A stretch of 64,000 nucleotides of DNA from Cryobacterium lactosi. GTDB lineage: Bacteria > Actinomycetota > Actinomycetes > Actinomycetales > Microbacteriaceae. How positions within the stretch are numbered: the stretch's first letter is position 1; every line of letters starts with the position of its first letter. The position numbers and the translations under genes are program-made. The stretch lies in contig NZ_SOHM01000007.1 in the NCBI RefSeq assembly GCF_004403945.1, positions 62,001-126,000 of the forward strand, written 5' to 3'. Shown piece by piece: positions 35,475-44,827 of this stretch. Below the pieces are notes generated by a model that saw only the letters and a list, made by a program, of their open reading frames with translations, searched no databases and was not told where the DNA came from.

Positions 35475-36656
35475 CTAGAGCAGCGAGGCGTAAATCTCCC
35501 GGGTGCTCGCAGCGATCTGGCCCCAGCTGAACATCTCTTCAGCACGCACACGGCCGGCGCGGCCCATCTCGGCCGCCAGGGCGGGGTCGGCCAGCACCTC
35601 GGTGAGCGTCCTGGCCAGGTCGGCCACGAACACCGCCGGGTCGGTCGGGGTGCCGGTGCCGTCGCTGAGCTGGTCGATGGGCACCAACCGTCCCGTCACG
35701 CCATCCGCCACGACCTCGGGGATGCCGCCGGTGGCGGTGCCGACGACGGGCAGACCGCAGGCCATGGCCTCGAGGTTGACGATGCCCAACGGTTCGTACA
35801 CCGACGGGCAGACGAACACGGTCCCCGCCGTGAGCACGGCTGACAGTTCGTGCTGTGGCAGCAGCCTGTCGATCCAGACCACGCCGGAACGTTCCCGCTG
35901 CAGTGCCTCGACCAGCTCGGTGACTTCGGCCAGGATGCCTGGAGTGTCGGGGGCGCCGGCGCACAGCACGAGCTGCACCTCCGGCGGCAGCAGGGCCGCG
36001 GCCCGGAGCAGGTAGGGCAGGCCCTTCTGCCGGGTGATCCGCCCGACGAACACAACGGAGGGACGGTCAGGATCGATACCCAGAGCGCGAACGACGTCGT
36101 CGTCGGTTGTCGGCTTCCACCGGTCCAGGTCGATGCCGTTGTAGACAACGTGTACCCGGGAAGCGTCGAGCGCCGGGTAGCTGCGCAGGATGTCGGCACG
36201 CATACCGCCGCTGACGGCGATGACCGCATCAGCCGCTTCGAAGGCGGTCTTCTCGATCCAGCTGGAGACGCGGTAACCGCCGCCGAGCTGTTCGGCCTTC
36301 CACGGGCGCAGGGGTTCGAGGCTGTGCGCCGTGACGACGTGGGGAACACCGTGCAGCAGTTTCGCGATGTGTCCGGCCCCGTTGGCGTACCAGGTGTGCG
36401 AGTGCACGACATCGGCGCCCTGCACGTCCTGCGCCATCTGCAGGTCCACTCCGAGAGTCGTCAAGGTTGCGTTCGCTTCGGCGAGTTCGGCCGGAACGCC
36501 GTAGGCGAAGGTATCCGCCTCCGAACGGGGGGCACCGAAGCACCGCACGGTGACGTCGATGTCGGTGCGGAGGGCCTTCACCAGCTCCGCAACGTGGACA
36601 CCGGCCCCTCCATAGATTTCGGGCGGGTATTCCTTGGTGAGCAGATCGACGCGCAT
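35475..36656 (-). CDS. glgA: GlgA/GlgM-type glycogen synthase (GT4)
   Basis: The 393-residue enzyme begins MRVDLLTKEYPPEIYGGAGVHV, the actinobacterial form that in mycobacteria makes alpha-maltose 1-phosphate from ADP-glucose and glucose 1-phosphate (GlgM) or extends glucan. Other motifs are AHSLEPLRPWKAEQLGGGY, GRITRQKGL and the donor motif VYEPLGIVNLEAMACGLPVV. It is divergent from glgC with an 81-base gap, so ADP-glucose supply and use are probably coregulated. Whether it is GlgA or GlgM in function cannot be settled from sequence. Confidence 0.93.
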   Translation of the reverse strand: MRVDLLTKEYPPEIYGGAGVHVAELVKALRTDIDVTVRCFGAPRSEADTFAYGVPAELAEANATLTTLGVDLQMAQDVQGADVVHSHTWYANGAGHIAKLLHGVPHVVTAHSLEPLRPWKAEQLGGGYRVSSWIEKTAFEAADAVIAVSGGMRADILRSYPALDASRVHVVYNGIDLDRWKPTTDDDVVRALGIDPDRPSVVFVGRITRQKGLPYLLRAAALLPPEVQLVLCAGAPDTPGILAEVTELVEALQRERSGVVWIDRLLPQHELSAVLTAGTVFVCPSVYEPLGIVNLEAMACGLPVVGTATGGIPEVVADGVTGRLVPIDQLSDGTGTPTDPAVFVADLARTLTEVLADPALAAEMGRAGRVRAEEMFSWGQIAASTREIYASLL

Positions 36657-36737
36657 GCAGTAAAACTAGCGCAGGCTGAACCGAGGACACACCCCCGCGC
36701 GCTGGCCCAAGCCCGCGGATAGCCCTACTCTGAACTT

Positions 36738-37982
36738 ATGAAGGCCAAGAAGATCTTTGGAATCGTTCTCGCAGGCGGCGAGGGGAAACGGCTGATGCCG
36801 TTGACCGAAGACCGCGCCAAGCCGGCAGTGCCGTTTGGAGGGCATTACCGTCTGATCGACTTCGCATTGTCGAATTTGATCAACTCCGGTGTCACCCAGA
36901 TCGTTGTACTGACCCAGTACAAGTCCCACAGCCTCGACCGCCATGTCTCCCAGACCTGGCACGTCTCGGGTGGGCTCTTCAACTCGTATATCGCTTCGGT
37001 TCCCGCCCAGCAACGCCTGGGCAAGCGCTGGTTCAGCGGTTCGGCTGACGCCATCCTGCAGAGCCTGAACCTGATCCACGACGAGAAGCCCGACATTGTT
37101 GTCGTGGTCGGTGCCGACCACGTCTACCGCATGGACTTCAGTCAGATGATCCAGGCGCACATCGACTCGGGTGCCCAGGCGACCGTCGCCGCGATCCGTC
37201 AGCCGATCGCCCTGGCCGACCAGTTCGGTGTCATCGAAGTGGATGCCGCCACTCCGGACCGGATCAGCGATTTCCGGGAGAAGCCCAAGGACGCGGTCGG
37301 CCTGGCCGACGCGCCGCACGAGGTCTTCGCCTCGATGGGCAACTACGTCTTCAACGCCGACGCGCTGATCGAGGCTGTCCGCCGCGACGGCGAACGCACC
37401 GATTCCAGTCACGACATGGGCGGCGATATCGTTCCCGACTTCGTCTCTCGCGGTGAAGCCGGCGTGTACGACCTGCAGCGCAACGACGTGCCGGGCTCGA
37501 CAGACCGGGACCGGTACTACTGGCGCGACGTGGGAACGATCGATTCGTTCTTCGAAGCGCACCAGGACCTCATCTCGGCCCTGCCGGTGTTCAACCTGTA
37601 CAACCAGAGCTGGCCGATTTTCAGCCAGCAGCTGAACTCGCCGCCGGCCAAGTTCGTGCGTGACGGCAAGGGTGCCCTCGGTAGCGCCATCGACTCGATC
37701 GTGTCGCTCGGCTGTGTAATCTCCGGTGCTCATCTCGAGCGCAGCGTTGTCGGGCCGTGGGCCGTCATCGACTCCGGCGCCCACGTGGTGGACTCGATCG
37801 TGTTCGACCGGGTGCAGATCCGCCCGGGCGGCGTCGTGCACCGCGCCATCCTCGACAAGGACGTCATCGTCGAGGAGGGAGCCGCCATCGGTGTCGACCG
37901 CGATCGCGACCTTGCCCGTGGATTCAGCGTCACCGAATCCGGCATCACCGTTGTCGGTAAGGGCGTGCACGTCCACCCGTGA
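36738..37982 (+). CDS. glgC: Glucose-1-phosphate adenylyltransferase
   Basis: The 414-residue enzyme makes ADP-glucose from ATP and glucose 1-phosphate, the committed step of glucan synthesis. N-terminal nucleotide site [28 protein letters not shown], substrate site [14 protein letters not shown] and FREKPKDA are clear, followed by a C-terminal left-handed beta-helix ([18 protein letters not shown]). No Shine-Dalgarno precedes ATG 36738; TACTCT (36726-36731) ends 6 bases before it, consistent with a leaderless transcript. The stop overlaps the serB start. Confidence 0.97.
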   Translation: MKAKKIFGIVLAGGEGKRLMPLTEDRAKPAVPFGGHYRLIDFALSNLINSGVTQIVVLTQYKSHSLDRHVSQTWHVSGGLFNSYIASVPAQQRLGKRWFSGSADAILQSLNLIHDEKPDIVVVVGADHVYRMDFSQMIQAHIDSGAQATVAAIRQPIALADQFGVIEVDAATPDRISDFREKPKDAVGLADAPHEVFASMGNYVFNADALIEAVRRDGERTDSSHDMGGDIVPDFVSRGEAGVYDLQRNDVPGSTDRDRYYWRDVGTIDSFFEAHQDLISALPVFNLYNQSWPIFSQQLNSPPAKFVRDGKGALGSAIDSIVSLGCVISGAHLERSVVGPWAVIDSGAHVVDSIVFDRVQIRPGGVVHRAILDKDVIVEEGAAIGVDRDRDLARGFSVTESGITVVGKGVHVHP

Positions 37983-38626
37983 TCCCTGCAGCCCGATTCC
38001 TCGTCGTCCTGGATGCCGACTCCACCCTCATCGAGAACGAGGTCATCGAGCTACTCGCTGACGCGGCCGGTTCCCTCACCCTGGTGGCCGAGGTGACCGA
38101 CCGCGCCATGCGGGGCGAGCTCGACTTCGCCGAAAGCCTGCGGCAGCGGGTCGCCACCCTGGCCGGACTGTCCACCGACGTGTTCGCCGAGGTGGGCGCC
38201 CTGATCCGCCCGACTCCCGGCGTGCACGACCTGATCAATGGGCTGCACGCCGGCGGCAGCCGCATCGGCGTCGTCTCCGGCGGCTTCCACGAGCTGCTCG
38301 ACCCCCTGGCCGCGGCCCTGGGCCTCGATCACTGGCGGGCCAACCGGCTCGAGATCGAGGACGGGCACCTCACCGGCCGGCTGGCCGGACCGATCATCGA
38401 CGCGACGGCCAAGGCCGCCGCGCTGACCGAATGGGCGGCGCTGGACGGCGTGGACCTGTGCTCCACGGTGGCGGTGGGCGACGGGGCCAACGACCTCACC
38501 ATGATGCGCATCGCCGGTCTCGGAGTGGCCTTCAACGCCAAGCCCATCGTGCGCCGCACGGCCGACCTGGTGATCGGCACGACCGACCTCAGCCAGGTGC
38601 TGCCCATCCTGGGCCTGCGCGGCTGA
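37979..38626 (+). CDS. serB: Phosphoserine phosphatase
   Basis: The 215-residue HAD enzyme completes serine synthesis from phosphoserine. Motif I DADST (D12 and D14), motif II VVSGG, the lysine motif and motif [12 protein letters not shown] are intact, as is the substrate glutamate in ENEVIELLA. It is the short form without an ACT domain. GTG 37979 overlaps the glgC stop (GTGA), so glgC and serB are coupled, an unusual pairing that may be local arrangement only. Confidence 0.94.
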   Translation: MIPAARFLVVLDADSTLIENEVIELLADAAGSLTLVAEVTDRAMRGELDFAESLRQRVATLAGLSTDVFAEVGALIRPTPGVHDLINGLHAGGSRIGVVSGGFHELLDPLAAALGLDHWRANRLEIEDGHLTGRLAGPIIDATAKAAALTEWAALDGVDLCSTVAVGDGANDLTMMRIAGLGVAFNAKPIVRRTADLVIGTTDLSQVLPILGLRG

Positions 38627-38663
38627 AGCCGATCCGGCCCGGCGGACGCAGCAAGAAACCGAA

Positions 38664-38700
38664 AGAAGCCCGGCGGGACCATTGGTCCGGCCGGGCTTCT
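38664..38700. terminator. Hairpin between convergent serB and the reductase gene
   Basis: AGAAGCCCGG (38664-38673) pairs with CCGGGCTTCT (38691-38700), and an inner stem GGACC/GGTCC closes an ATT loop. It serves both convergent genes; T-runs are short. Confidence 0.75.
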
Positions 38701-38733
38701 GGCGTCCGCGATGAAGCTGCCTGGTGGAGCTTC

Positions 38734-39444
38734 CTAGTGGCCCATGCCCATTCCGCCGTCGACAGGGATCACGGCGCCGGAGATGTACGAGGCGTCGTCG
38801 CCGGCGATCCAGCTGACGACCCGGGCGACCTCGCCGGGAGATGCGAACCGGCCGGCCGGGATGCTGCGCTTGTACTCGGCCTGCTGCGCTTCGGGCAGCG
38901 CCGCGGTCATGTCGGTCTCGATGAAGCCCGGGGCCACCACGTTGGCGGTGATGCCGCGGGCGCCGAGCTCGCGGGTGACCGATCGGGCCAGGCCGACGAG
39001 GCCGCTCTTGGACGACGAGTAGTTGACCTGACCGGCGGAGCCGTACAGGCCCACGACACTGGAGATCAAGACGATCCGGCCGAACCTGGCCTTGAGCATC
39101 CCCTTGGAGGCGCGCTTGACCACCCGGAAGGCTCCGCTGAGGTTGGTGTCGATGACCGACGTGAAATCCTCGTCCGACATGCGCATCAACAGGGTGTCCT
39201 TGGTGATGCCGGCGTTGGCCACGACGACCTCCACCGGCCCGTAAGCGGTCTCGATCTCGGTGAACGCGGCGTCGATCGATGCGTAGTCGGTGACGTCGGC
39301 ACGCACGGTGAGGCTGCCGGCCGGGCCTTCGCCGGAGCGCGCGGTGATGGCGACCCGGTGCCCCTTGGCGAGGAATTCCTCGGCGATGGCATAACCGATG
39401 CCCCGGTTGCCTCCGGTCACCAGAACTGTTCGAGCGGTCGCCAT
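38734..39444 (-). CDS. fabG: SDR-family 3-oxoacyl-ACP reductase-like protein
   Basis: This 236-residue NADPH-dependent reductase has the cofactor motif VTGGNRGIGYAIAEE, NAG in VVVANAGITKDT, catalytic Ser in LISSVVGLYG and YSSSKSG with the Tyr and Lys. The close match to the FabG/FabG1 (MabA) group and its length suggest reduction of 3-oxoacyl-ACP in fatty-acid synthesis. In other actinobacteria FabG1 pairs with InhA; no such partner is visible here. GAAAGGA lies before ATG 39444. Confidence 0.9.
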   Translation of the reverse strand: MATARTVLVTGGNRGIGYAIAEEFLAKGHRVAITARSGEGPAGSLTVRADVTDYASIDAAFTEIETAYGPVEVVVANAGITKDTLLMRMSDEDFTSVIDTNLSGAFRVVKRASKGMLKARFGRIVLISSVVGLYGSAGQVNYSSSKSGLVGLARSVTRELGARGITANVVAPGFIETDMTAALPEAQQAEYKRSIPAGRFASPGEVARVVSWIAGDDASYISGAVIPVDGGMGMGH

Positions 39445-39587
39445 GGCGCGGTCCTTTCAGTGGGAACGCCCGCGGAACGGCGGGCACAGATTCATTTAGC
39501 TTAGAGCGTTCGGTGGGAGGACCCGGGGAGCGGGCAGTGGACGTAGGCTTGGTTCATGCGTGGACAGGCGCAGGAGGAGCCCGCCAG

Positions 39588-39986
39588 GTGCGATCCTCAC
39601 CCTCAGTCAAAGCGATGGGCATGATGAAGCAGCAGCAGTCGATCACGACGCTCCCTCTGTCACCGGACGAGGAGCGCCGACGCCGCATGATCAGGTACAC
39701 GGTGACCATGGGCATCCGCATGGTCTGCATCGTGCTGATGCTGTTCGTGCAGGGCTGGTGGCTGCTGGTCTGCGCGCTCGGGGCCATCCTGCTGCCCTAC
39801 TTCGCGGTGATCGCCGCGAATGTGCACGGCGACCAGCGTTCCGAGGCCGTCCTACGGCCCGGCGCCCTGGTGCTACTCCCCCGCCAGGATGATCCTCGCC
39901 CCGAAGGCGCACGGCCCGATGGCAGAGGGACGGATGGGACGCTGCCCGATGACACCCGGCCCGTCGATCGCGAGGATCCACGGTGA
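39588..39986 (+). CDS. DUF3099 membrane protein
   Basis: The predicted 132-residue protein has the DUF3099 core QSITTLPLSPDEERRRRMIRY, then two hydrophobic helices (GIRMVCIVLMLFVQGWWL and LVCALGAILLPYFAVIAANV) and a charged, disordered tail. The function is unknown. GTG 39588 is chosen because AGGAGGAG stands 8 bases before it; ATG codons at 39615, 39621 and 39624 are later options without such a site. The stop overlaps the next gene (GTGA), and SURF1 follows. Confidence 0.85.
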   Translation: MRSSPSVKAMGMMKQQQSITTLPLSPDEERRRRMIRYTVTMGIRMVCIVLMLFVQGWWLLVCALGAILLPYFAVIAANVHGDQRSEAVLRPGALVLLPRQDDPRPEGARPDGRGTDGTLPDDTRPVDREDPR

Positions 39987-40213
39987 TCGGCTTCGGTGCC
40001 ACCCCGGAAACGACCAGCTGCTCACGCGCGGGTTGCCGGGAAGTCGCCGGTTGGCGGTTGGACTGGCGCAACCCGCGGATCCACACCGAGGACCGGGTCA
40101 AGACCTGGCTGGCCTGCGACGAGCACGTCGAGTTTCTGCGCCAGTTCCTGCTGACCCGCGATTTCCCGCTGCGGGTGAGCCCGCTCGCGGTCGACGTGAC
40201 GGAGGGTGCATGA
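39983..40213 (+). CDS. Small conserved cysteine protein in the SURF1 operon
   Basis: The 76-residue protein has CSRAGC near residue 13 and CDEH near residue 45, separated by a Trp/Arg-rich stretch (WRLDWRNPRIHTEDRVKTW). This could be a small zinc site. It overlaps DUF3099 upstream (GTGA) and SURF1 downstream (ATGA) by 4 bases each, so all three genes are translationally coupled. I know similar proteins in actinobacterial genomes but no function. Confidence 0.75.
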   Translation: MIGFGATPETTSCSRAGCREVAGWRLDWRNPRIHTEDRVKTWLACDEHVEFLRQFLLTRDFPLRVSPLAVDVTEGA

Positions 40214-41052
40214 CCGGCTGGCGCTTCCTGCTCTCCAGGCAGTGGGCGGGCTACCTCGCGCTCACGATAATCTTCGCGGTGGTCTGTTCGGGGCTGGGCA
40301 TGTGGCAGCTCGCCCGGCGTGCGGAGGCTCAGGCCGAGATCAGCCGGGTGGACGCGAATTTCGACGCCGAGGGGATTCCCATCACCGACGCCCTGCCCAC
40401 GCTGGAGTCCTTCGATGAATCCCAGAAGTGGTTGCCCGTCGAGGTGACCGGTACCTACCTCAGGGACGAAGAACTGCTGGTGCGCAACCGGCCGTTGAAC
40501 ATCAACCCCGGCTTCGAGGTACTCACTCCCCTGTTGCTGACCAACGGCGACGTGTTCATCGTCAACCGGGGCTGGGTGCCCACCGGCGAAGACCAGAACG
40601 CGCCAGACGCCGTGCCGTCGGCCCCGGCCGGGGAGGTCACCGTGATCGCCAGGCTCAAGCAAGGCGAACCGTCCCTGGCCGGCCGCAGCGCCACCGGGAA
40701 CCAGGTCGCCACGATCAACCTGACCGAGATCGCCGAGCGACTCGGCACCGACACGTACACGGGTGCATACGGCCTGATGAAGTCCGAAGATCCAGCGCCC
40801 ACCGACCGGCCGACCGCCGTCACCAGGCCCGTGCGCGATGAAGGCCCACACCTGTCCTACGCCTTCCAATGGTTCGTATTCGCCCTGATGGCCTTCATCG
40901 GCCTCGGCTGGGCGGCCAGGCAGGAGTACCGCACCGTCAATGCCGAGGACCCCGAAGAACAGGACAGGGCCGCCGAGCGGGCCCGTCGCCAGGCGGCCAA
41001 GCCTCGCAGCGATTCCGACATCGAGGACGAACTGATGGATCAGCACTCCTGA
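40210..41052 (+). CDS. SURF1-family cytochrome oxidase assembly protein
   Basis: The 280-residue protein has the SURF1 layout: an N-terminal membrane helix (about 14-34, ending GMWQLARRAEAQA), a large extracytoplasmic part (WLPVEVTGTYLRDEELLVRNRP, VFIVNRGWVP) and a second helix near residue 225-245 (LSYAFQWFVFALMAFIG). SURF1 helps insert heme A in cytochrome c oxidase; ctaA and ctaB lie further on in this window. The ATG overlaps the previous stop; a longer open frame upstream is only the shadow of coding sequence in another frame. Confidence 0.93.
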   Translation: MTGWRFLLSRQWAGYLALTIIFAVVCSGLGMWQLARRAEAQAEISRVDANFDAEGIPITDALPTLESFDESQKWLPVEVTGTYLRDEELLVRNRPLNINPGFEVLTPLLLTNGDVFIVNRGWVPTGEDQNAPDAVPSAPAGEVTVIARLKQGEPSLAGRSATGNQVATINLTEIAERLGTDTYTGAYGLMKSEDPAPTDRPTAVTRPVRDEGPHLSYAFQWFVFALMAFIGLGWAARQEYRTVNAEDPEEQDRAAERARRQAAKPRSDSDIEDELMDQHS

Positions 41053-41066
41053 TCCAGATCAATATC

Positions 41067-41097
41067 GAACCCGCCGGTCCATTGGACCGGCGGGTTC
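41067..41097. terminator. Hairpin after SURF1
   Basis: GAACCCGCCGGTCC (41067-41080) and GGACCGGCGGGTTC (41084-41097) are a perfect 14-base stem around ATT, between convergent SURF1 and ABC-F genes. Only a weak T-rich tail follows. Confidence 0.8.
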
Positions 41098-41125
41098 ATT
41101 GTTGTGCGTGGCGCAGGCCGGGCGA

Positions 41126-42724
41126 TCAGGCCAGCGTGATCAGGTCCAGGTAGTCCTTGTTCCAGTGGTCCTCGGTGCCGTCGGGCATGATGAGCACCCG
41201 CTCGGGGTTGAGCGCCTCGACGGCGCCCTCATCGTGGCTGACCAGGACCACGGCGCCGGTGAAGTGAGCCAGGGCGTCGAGGATCTCTTCGCGGCTGGCC
41301 GGGTCGAGGTTGTTTGTCGGTTCGTCGAGCAGCAGCACGTTGGCACCCGAGACCACGATCATGGCCAGGGCCAGACGGGTCTTCTCGCCGCCGGACAGGA
41401 CCCCGGCGGGCTTGTGCGAGTCATCGCCGGTGAACAGGAACGAACCGAGAACCCGGCGCGCCTCCATCTCGGTGATGTTCGGCGAGGAGGAGATCATGTT
41501 CTGCAGCACGCTGCGCTTCACGTCGATGGTCTCGTGCTCCTGGGCGAAATAACCGATCCGCAGGCCGTGTCCGGCTACGATCTCGCCGGTGTCCGGCTTG
41601 TCGACGCCGGCCAGCATCCGCAGGAGGGTGGTCTTGCCCGCACCGTTGAGGCCCAGGATGACGACCTTGGAGCCCCGGTCGATGGCGAGGTCGACGGCGG
41701 CGAAGATCTCCAATGAGCCGTAGCTCTTGGACAGGTCACTGGCCATCAGCGGGGTGCGGCCGCACGGAGCGGGCTCGGGGAAGCGCAGCTTGGCGACCCG
41801 GTCGACTGCTCGCACGGCGTCCAGGCCGGACAGGAGCTTCTCGGCCCTGGCGACCATCTGGTGCGCGGCCGCGGCCTTGCTGGCCTTCGCGCCGAATTTG
41901 GCGGCCTGCAGCTGCAGGGTGGACGCCTTCTTCTCAGCGTTGGCGCGTTCCTTCTTGCGACGGTCCGCGTCGGCGACGCGCTGGCGCTGGTAGTTCTTCC
42001 AGTTCATGTTGTAGATGTCGATGACCATCCGGTTGGCATCGAGGTAGAACACCCGGTTGACCGTGTCGCCGACAAGTTCGATGTCGTGGCTGATGATGAT
42101 GCAGCCGCCGCGGTAGTTCTTCACGAACTCGCGCAGCCACACCACTGAATCGGCGTCCAGGTGGTTGGTGGGCTCGTCGAGGATCATCGTCTCGGCCGCG
42201 GAGAAGAGAATGCGGGCCAGTTCGATGCGGCGGCGCTGGCCACCGGAGAGGGTGCGCAACGGCTGGTCGAGGATGCGGTCCGGCAGGTTCAGATTGCTCG
42301 CGATGGACGCGGCCTCGGCCTCGGCGGCGTACCCGCCGAGCGCATTGAACTCGTCCGTGAGGGTGCCGTAGCGCTTCATGGCCCGTTCGCTGGTCTTGCT
42401 GTCGCTGCTGCCCATCTCGATACCGGCTTGGGTGAGGCCGAGCGAGATGGTGCCGAGGCCGCGGGCGTCCAGGATGCGGGTGCGTGCAAGCATGTCAGGG
42501 TCGCCGGAGCGCGGGTCCTGCGGCAGGTAGCCGATCTCGCCGGACTTCTCGATCTTGCCCTTGGTCGGCATCGTCTCGCCGGCCAGTGTCTTCGTCAGCG
42601 TCGTCTTGCCTGCACCGTTACGGCCGACCAGTCCGATCTTGTCGCCGGCGGACACCCGGAAGCTGACGTCCTCCATGAGCACGCGCGCCCCAACTCGGAT
42701 TTCGAGATCTTGCACACTGAGCAC
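41126..42724 (-). CDS. ABC-F family ATPase (second copy in window)
   Basis: The 532-residue protein has two ABC domains: Walker A GRNGAGKTT and GLNGAGKTT, signatures LSGGQRRRIELARILF and LSGGEKTRLALAMIVV, Walker B MILDEPTNHLD and LLLDEPTNNLD. The inter-domain linker is rich in Lys/Ala (KKERANAEKKASTLQLQAAK). It is soluble and probably acts on the ribosome. It belongs to a different subgroup from the ABC-F protein at 7190-8785. GTG 42724 gives VLSVQDLEIRVGARVL, the conserved start; 18 codons of open frame precede it. Confidence 0.9.
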   Translation of the reverse strand: MLSVQDLEIRVGARVLMEDVSFRVSAGDKIGLVGRNGAGKTTLTKTLAGETMPTKGKIEKSGEIGYLPQDPRSGDPDMLARTRILDARGLGTISLGLTQAGIEMGSSDSKTSERAMKRYGTLTDEFNALGGYAAEAEAASIASNLNLPDRILDQPLRTLSGGQRRRIELARILFSAAETMILDEPTNHLDADSVVWLREFVKNYRGGCIIISHDIELVGDTVNRVFYLDANRMVIDIYNMNWKNYQRQRVADADRRKKERANAEKKASTLQLQAAKFGAKASKAAAAHQMVARAEKLLSGLDAVRAVDRVAKLRFPEPAPCGRTPLMASDLSKSYGSLEIFAAVDLAIDRGSKVVILGLNGAGKTTLLRMLAGVDKPDTGEIVAGHGLRIGYFAQEHETIDVKRSVLQNMISSSPNITEMEARRVLGSFLFTGDDSHKPAGVLSGGEKTRLALAMIVVSGANVLLLDEPTNNLDPASREEILDALAHFTGAVVLVSHDEGAVEALNPERVLIMPDGTEDHWNKDYLDLITLA

Positions 42725-42841
42725 AGCAATAGTCCATTCGAGGGAGTCGTGGGAGGCGGCCGAACGTGGCCAATTCACCAGTATATTTGCTCGCGCGCGG
42801 TTTCTGGTCCGATCTGACCGAAGAGGCCCGGTCGAAGCGGG

Positions 42842-43492
42842 TTACCTGGCCGGAATCCGGCCGGTCGGCAGCACTCCGGGCAACGCGGATCGGAGCCACG
42901 CCGTGTAGGCGTCCCTGGACCAGCCGAGCCCGACCACCAGGGTGTGAAAGACCTGCGGGTGGCCGAGGGCCCAGATTGACGTGGCCGCCTCGTGGTCGCT
43001 CAGCCCGGGCCGCAGGCCCAGCTGGGCCCGGAGGGCACCGACGGCTTCGGCGTAGGCATGCAGGCTGCGGGCGGCCATGGTCACTTCGAGCTCCCGGATC
43101 TCCGGGTCGGTCCCCGCCGCCTCGTTCACAACGCGGTGCAGTGGCGCCGCCCGCTCGTTGTCGGCAGTGATCCAGGTCGCCAGGGCCCCGACGGCGGCGA
43201 CCGGTGTCCTGGCTCCGGTGATCCCGGTGGCGAGCTCGGCCGCGGAGACCCCTGAACTCCGTGCGTCGCTGTGGGCGCTGGCGAGCACGGCGGCGAGCAC
43301 ATCCACCTTCGACCCCACCGTGTTGTAGATGGTCTGCACGGCCACGCCGCCGCGCTCGGCGATGGCGGCGATCGATGTGCCGATGTAGCCGTGTTCACGC
43401 ATCAGTTCGGAGGCGGCCTGGACAATGTCGCCCCGGGTACCCATGGTCTGGAGGTCTCGCCGGATCTGACTGCGGGTGCGTGGAGTCTCCAT
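42842..43492 (-). CDS. TetR/AcrR family transcriptional regulator
   Basis: The 216-residue protein has an N-terminal helix-turn-helix (SELMREHGYIGTSIAAIAERGGVAVQTIYNTVGSK, seen within residues 25-60) and a variable C-terminal ligand domain. It lies upstream of the ABC-F gene on the same strand with a 117-base gap. The effector and target are unknown; an autoregulatory site probably lies in the A/T-richer 160 bases before its start. Confidence 0.9.
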   Translation of the reverse strand: METPRTRSQIRRDLQTMGTRGDIVQAASELMREHGYIGTSIAAIAERGGVAVQTIYNTVGSKVDVLAAVLASAHSDARSSGVSAAELATGITGARTPVAAVGALATWITADNERAAPLHRVVNEAAGTDPEIRELEVTMAARSLHAYAEAVGALRAQLGLRPGLSDHEAATSIWALGHPQVFHTLVVGLGWSRDAYTAWLRSALPGVLPTGRIPAR

Positions 43493-43591
43493 GCCTTTTA
43501 GAATACCCCTCTAGTTGATGGAGTGTGATTCCACATGATTGTTGATGCCCGTCCTCGCCCGCCGTAGCATGGGCGGCCGGGTTAAACCACA

Positions 43592-43631
43592 CCGCGCCGG
43601 GCGACGGATGCGGGGGCATCCGTCCCGGCGC
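43592..43631 (-). terminator. GC-rich hairpin after the suf operon
   Basis: CGCGCCGGG (43592-43600) pairs with CCCGGCGCG (43623-43631) and, after a 2-base bulge, ACGGATGC with GCATCCGT around a GGGG loop. It lies 22 bases after the sufT stop on the minus strand. The T-run is short (GGTTT). Confidence 0.6.
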
Positions 43632-43652
43632 GGGACTGGCGTTCGGTTCGGG

Positions 43653-43982
43653 TCAGATAGCGAAACCGAGGGCTCGCATCATGTCGCGGCCGTCGTCGGT
43701 GATCTTCTCGGGACCCCACGGCGGCATCCAGACCCAGTTGATCCTGAACTGGTCGACAACGCCGTCCAGCGCTTCAGCGGTCTGTTCCTCGAGCACGTCG
43801 GTGAGCGGGCAGCCCGCCGAGGTGAGGGTCATGTGAATGATCAGGGCATCGTTCTCGTCGTCCCAACCAAGGTCGTAGATGAGCCCCAGGTCCACGACAT
43901 TGATGCCGAGCTCCGGGTCCATGACGTCCTTGAGCGCCTCTTCGATCTCGTCGAAGCGCGACGGGGTGAGTGTCGAAACCAT
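43653..43982 (-). CDS. sufT: SufT-type metal-sulfur cluster assembly factor (DUF59)
   Basis: The 109-residue MIP18-family protein has DPELGINVVDLGLIYD and the conserved cysteine in TSAGCPLTDVLEEQ, used in Fe-S cluster maturation. It is the last gene of the suf operon, 4 bases after sufC. In many actinobacteria sufS and sufU lie between these two genes; here they do not. Confidence 0.93.
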   Translation of the reverse strand: MVSTLTPSRFDEIEEALKDVMDPELGINVVDLGLIYDLGWDDENDALIIHMTLTSAGCPLTDVLEEQTAEALDGVVDQFRINWVWMPPWGPEKITDDGRDMMRALGFAI

Positions 43983-43986
43983 GGCT

Positions 43987-44751
43987 CTAGCCTACGGGCG
44001 TCTCGGCCAGGAAGCGATCGTAACCTTCGTCTTCCAGACGGTCGGCGAGCTCGGGGCCGCCCTGCTCGGCGATGCGGCCGTCGACGAAGACGTGCACGAA
44101 GTCCGGCTTGATGTAGCGCAGGATGCGGGTGTAGTGCGTGATCAGCAGCAGGCCGAGACCAGTGTTCTCCTTGGCCCGGTTGACACCCTCCGAGACGATC
44201 TTCAGGGCGTCGACGTCGAGTCCGGAGTCGGTCTCGTCCAGGACGGCGAACCTGGGCTTGAGCAGTTCGAGCTGCAGGATCTCGTTGCGCTTCTTCTCAC
44301 CACCGGAGAAGCCCTCGTTGACATTGCGCTCGGCGAAGCTCTTGTCCATCCGGAGCCTGACCATGGACTCGCGGACGTCCTTGATCCAGTGGCGGATGGC
44401 CGGAGCTTCGCCGTCGATCGCGGTCTTGGCCGTGCGGAGGAAGTTGGTCACAGTGACGCCGGGGATCTCGACCGGGTACTGCATGGCGAGGAAGAGTCCG
44501 GCGCGGGCGCGTTCGTCCACGGTCATCGTCAGCACCTCTGCGCCGTCGAGCAGGATGGAGCCGCTGTCGACGTGGTACTTCGGGTGCCCGGCGATCGTGT
44601 ACGCCAGGGTGGACTTGCCGGACCCGTTCGGACCCATGATCGCGTGGATCTCACCCTCGTTGATGGTGAGGTCGACGCCGCGCAGGATCTGCTTGGTGCC
44701 CTGGTCGGTCTCGACGCTGACGTGCAGGTCTTTGATCTCAAGAACAGACAT
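43987..44751 (-). CDS. sufC: Fe-S assembly ATPase SufC
   Basis: The 254-residue soluble ABC ATPase drives the SufBCD scaffold. Walker A GPNGSGKST, signature FSGGEKKRNEILQ and Walker B FAVLDETDSGLD (typical SufC form with DETDSGLD) are present. It lies 76 bases after the Rieske gene, the largest gap within the operon. Confidence 0.96.
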   Translation of the reverse strand: MSVLEIKDLHVSVETDQGTKQILRGVDLTINEGEIHAIMGPNGSGKSTLAYTIAGHPKYHVDSGSILLDGAEVLTMTVDERARAGLFLAMQYPVEIPGVTVTNFLRTAKTAIDGEAPAIRHWIKDVRESMVRLRMDKSFAERNVNEGFSGGEKKRNEILQLELLKPRFAVLDETDSGLDVDALKIVSEGVNRAKENTGLGLLLITHYTRILRYIKPDFVHVFVDGRIAEQGGPELADRLEDEGYDRFLAETPVG

Positions 44752-44827
44752 TATTCGGTATCTCTTTCGTTGTCCGCGTGCGGCGGGCTTTTTAGTATGT
44801 GGGGCGCGGCCTGGGAGGCCGAGCGCG

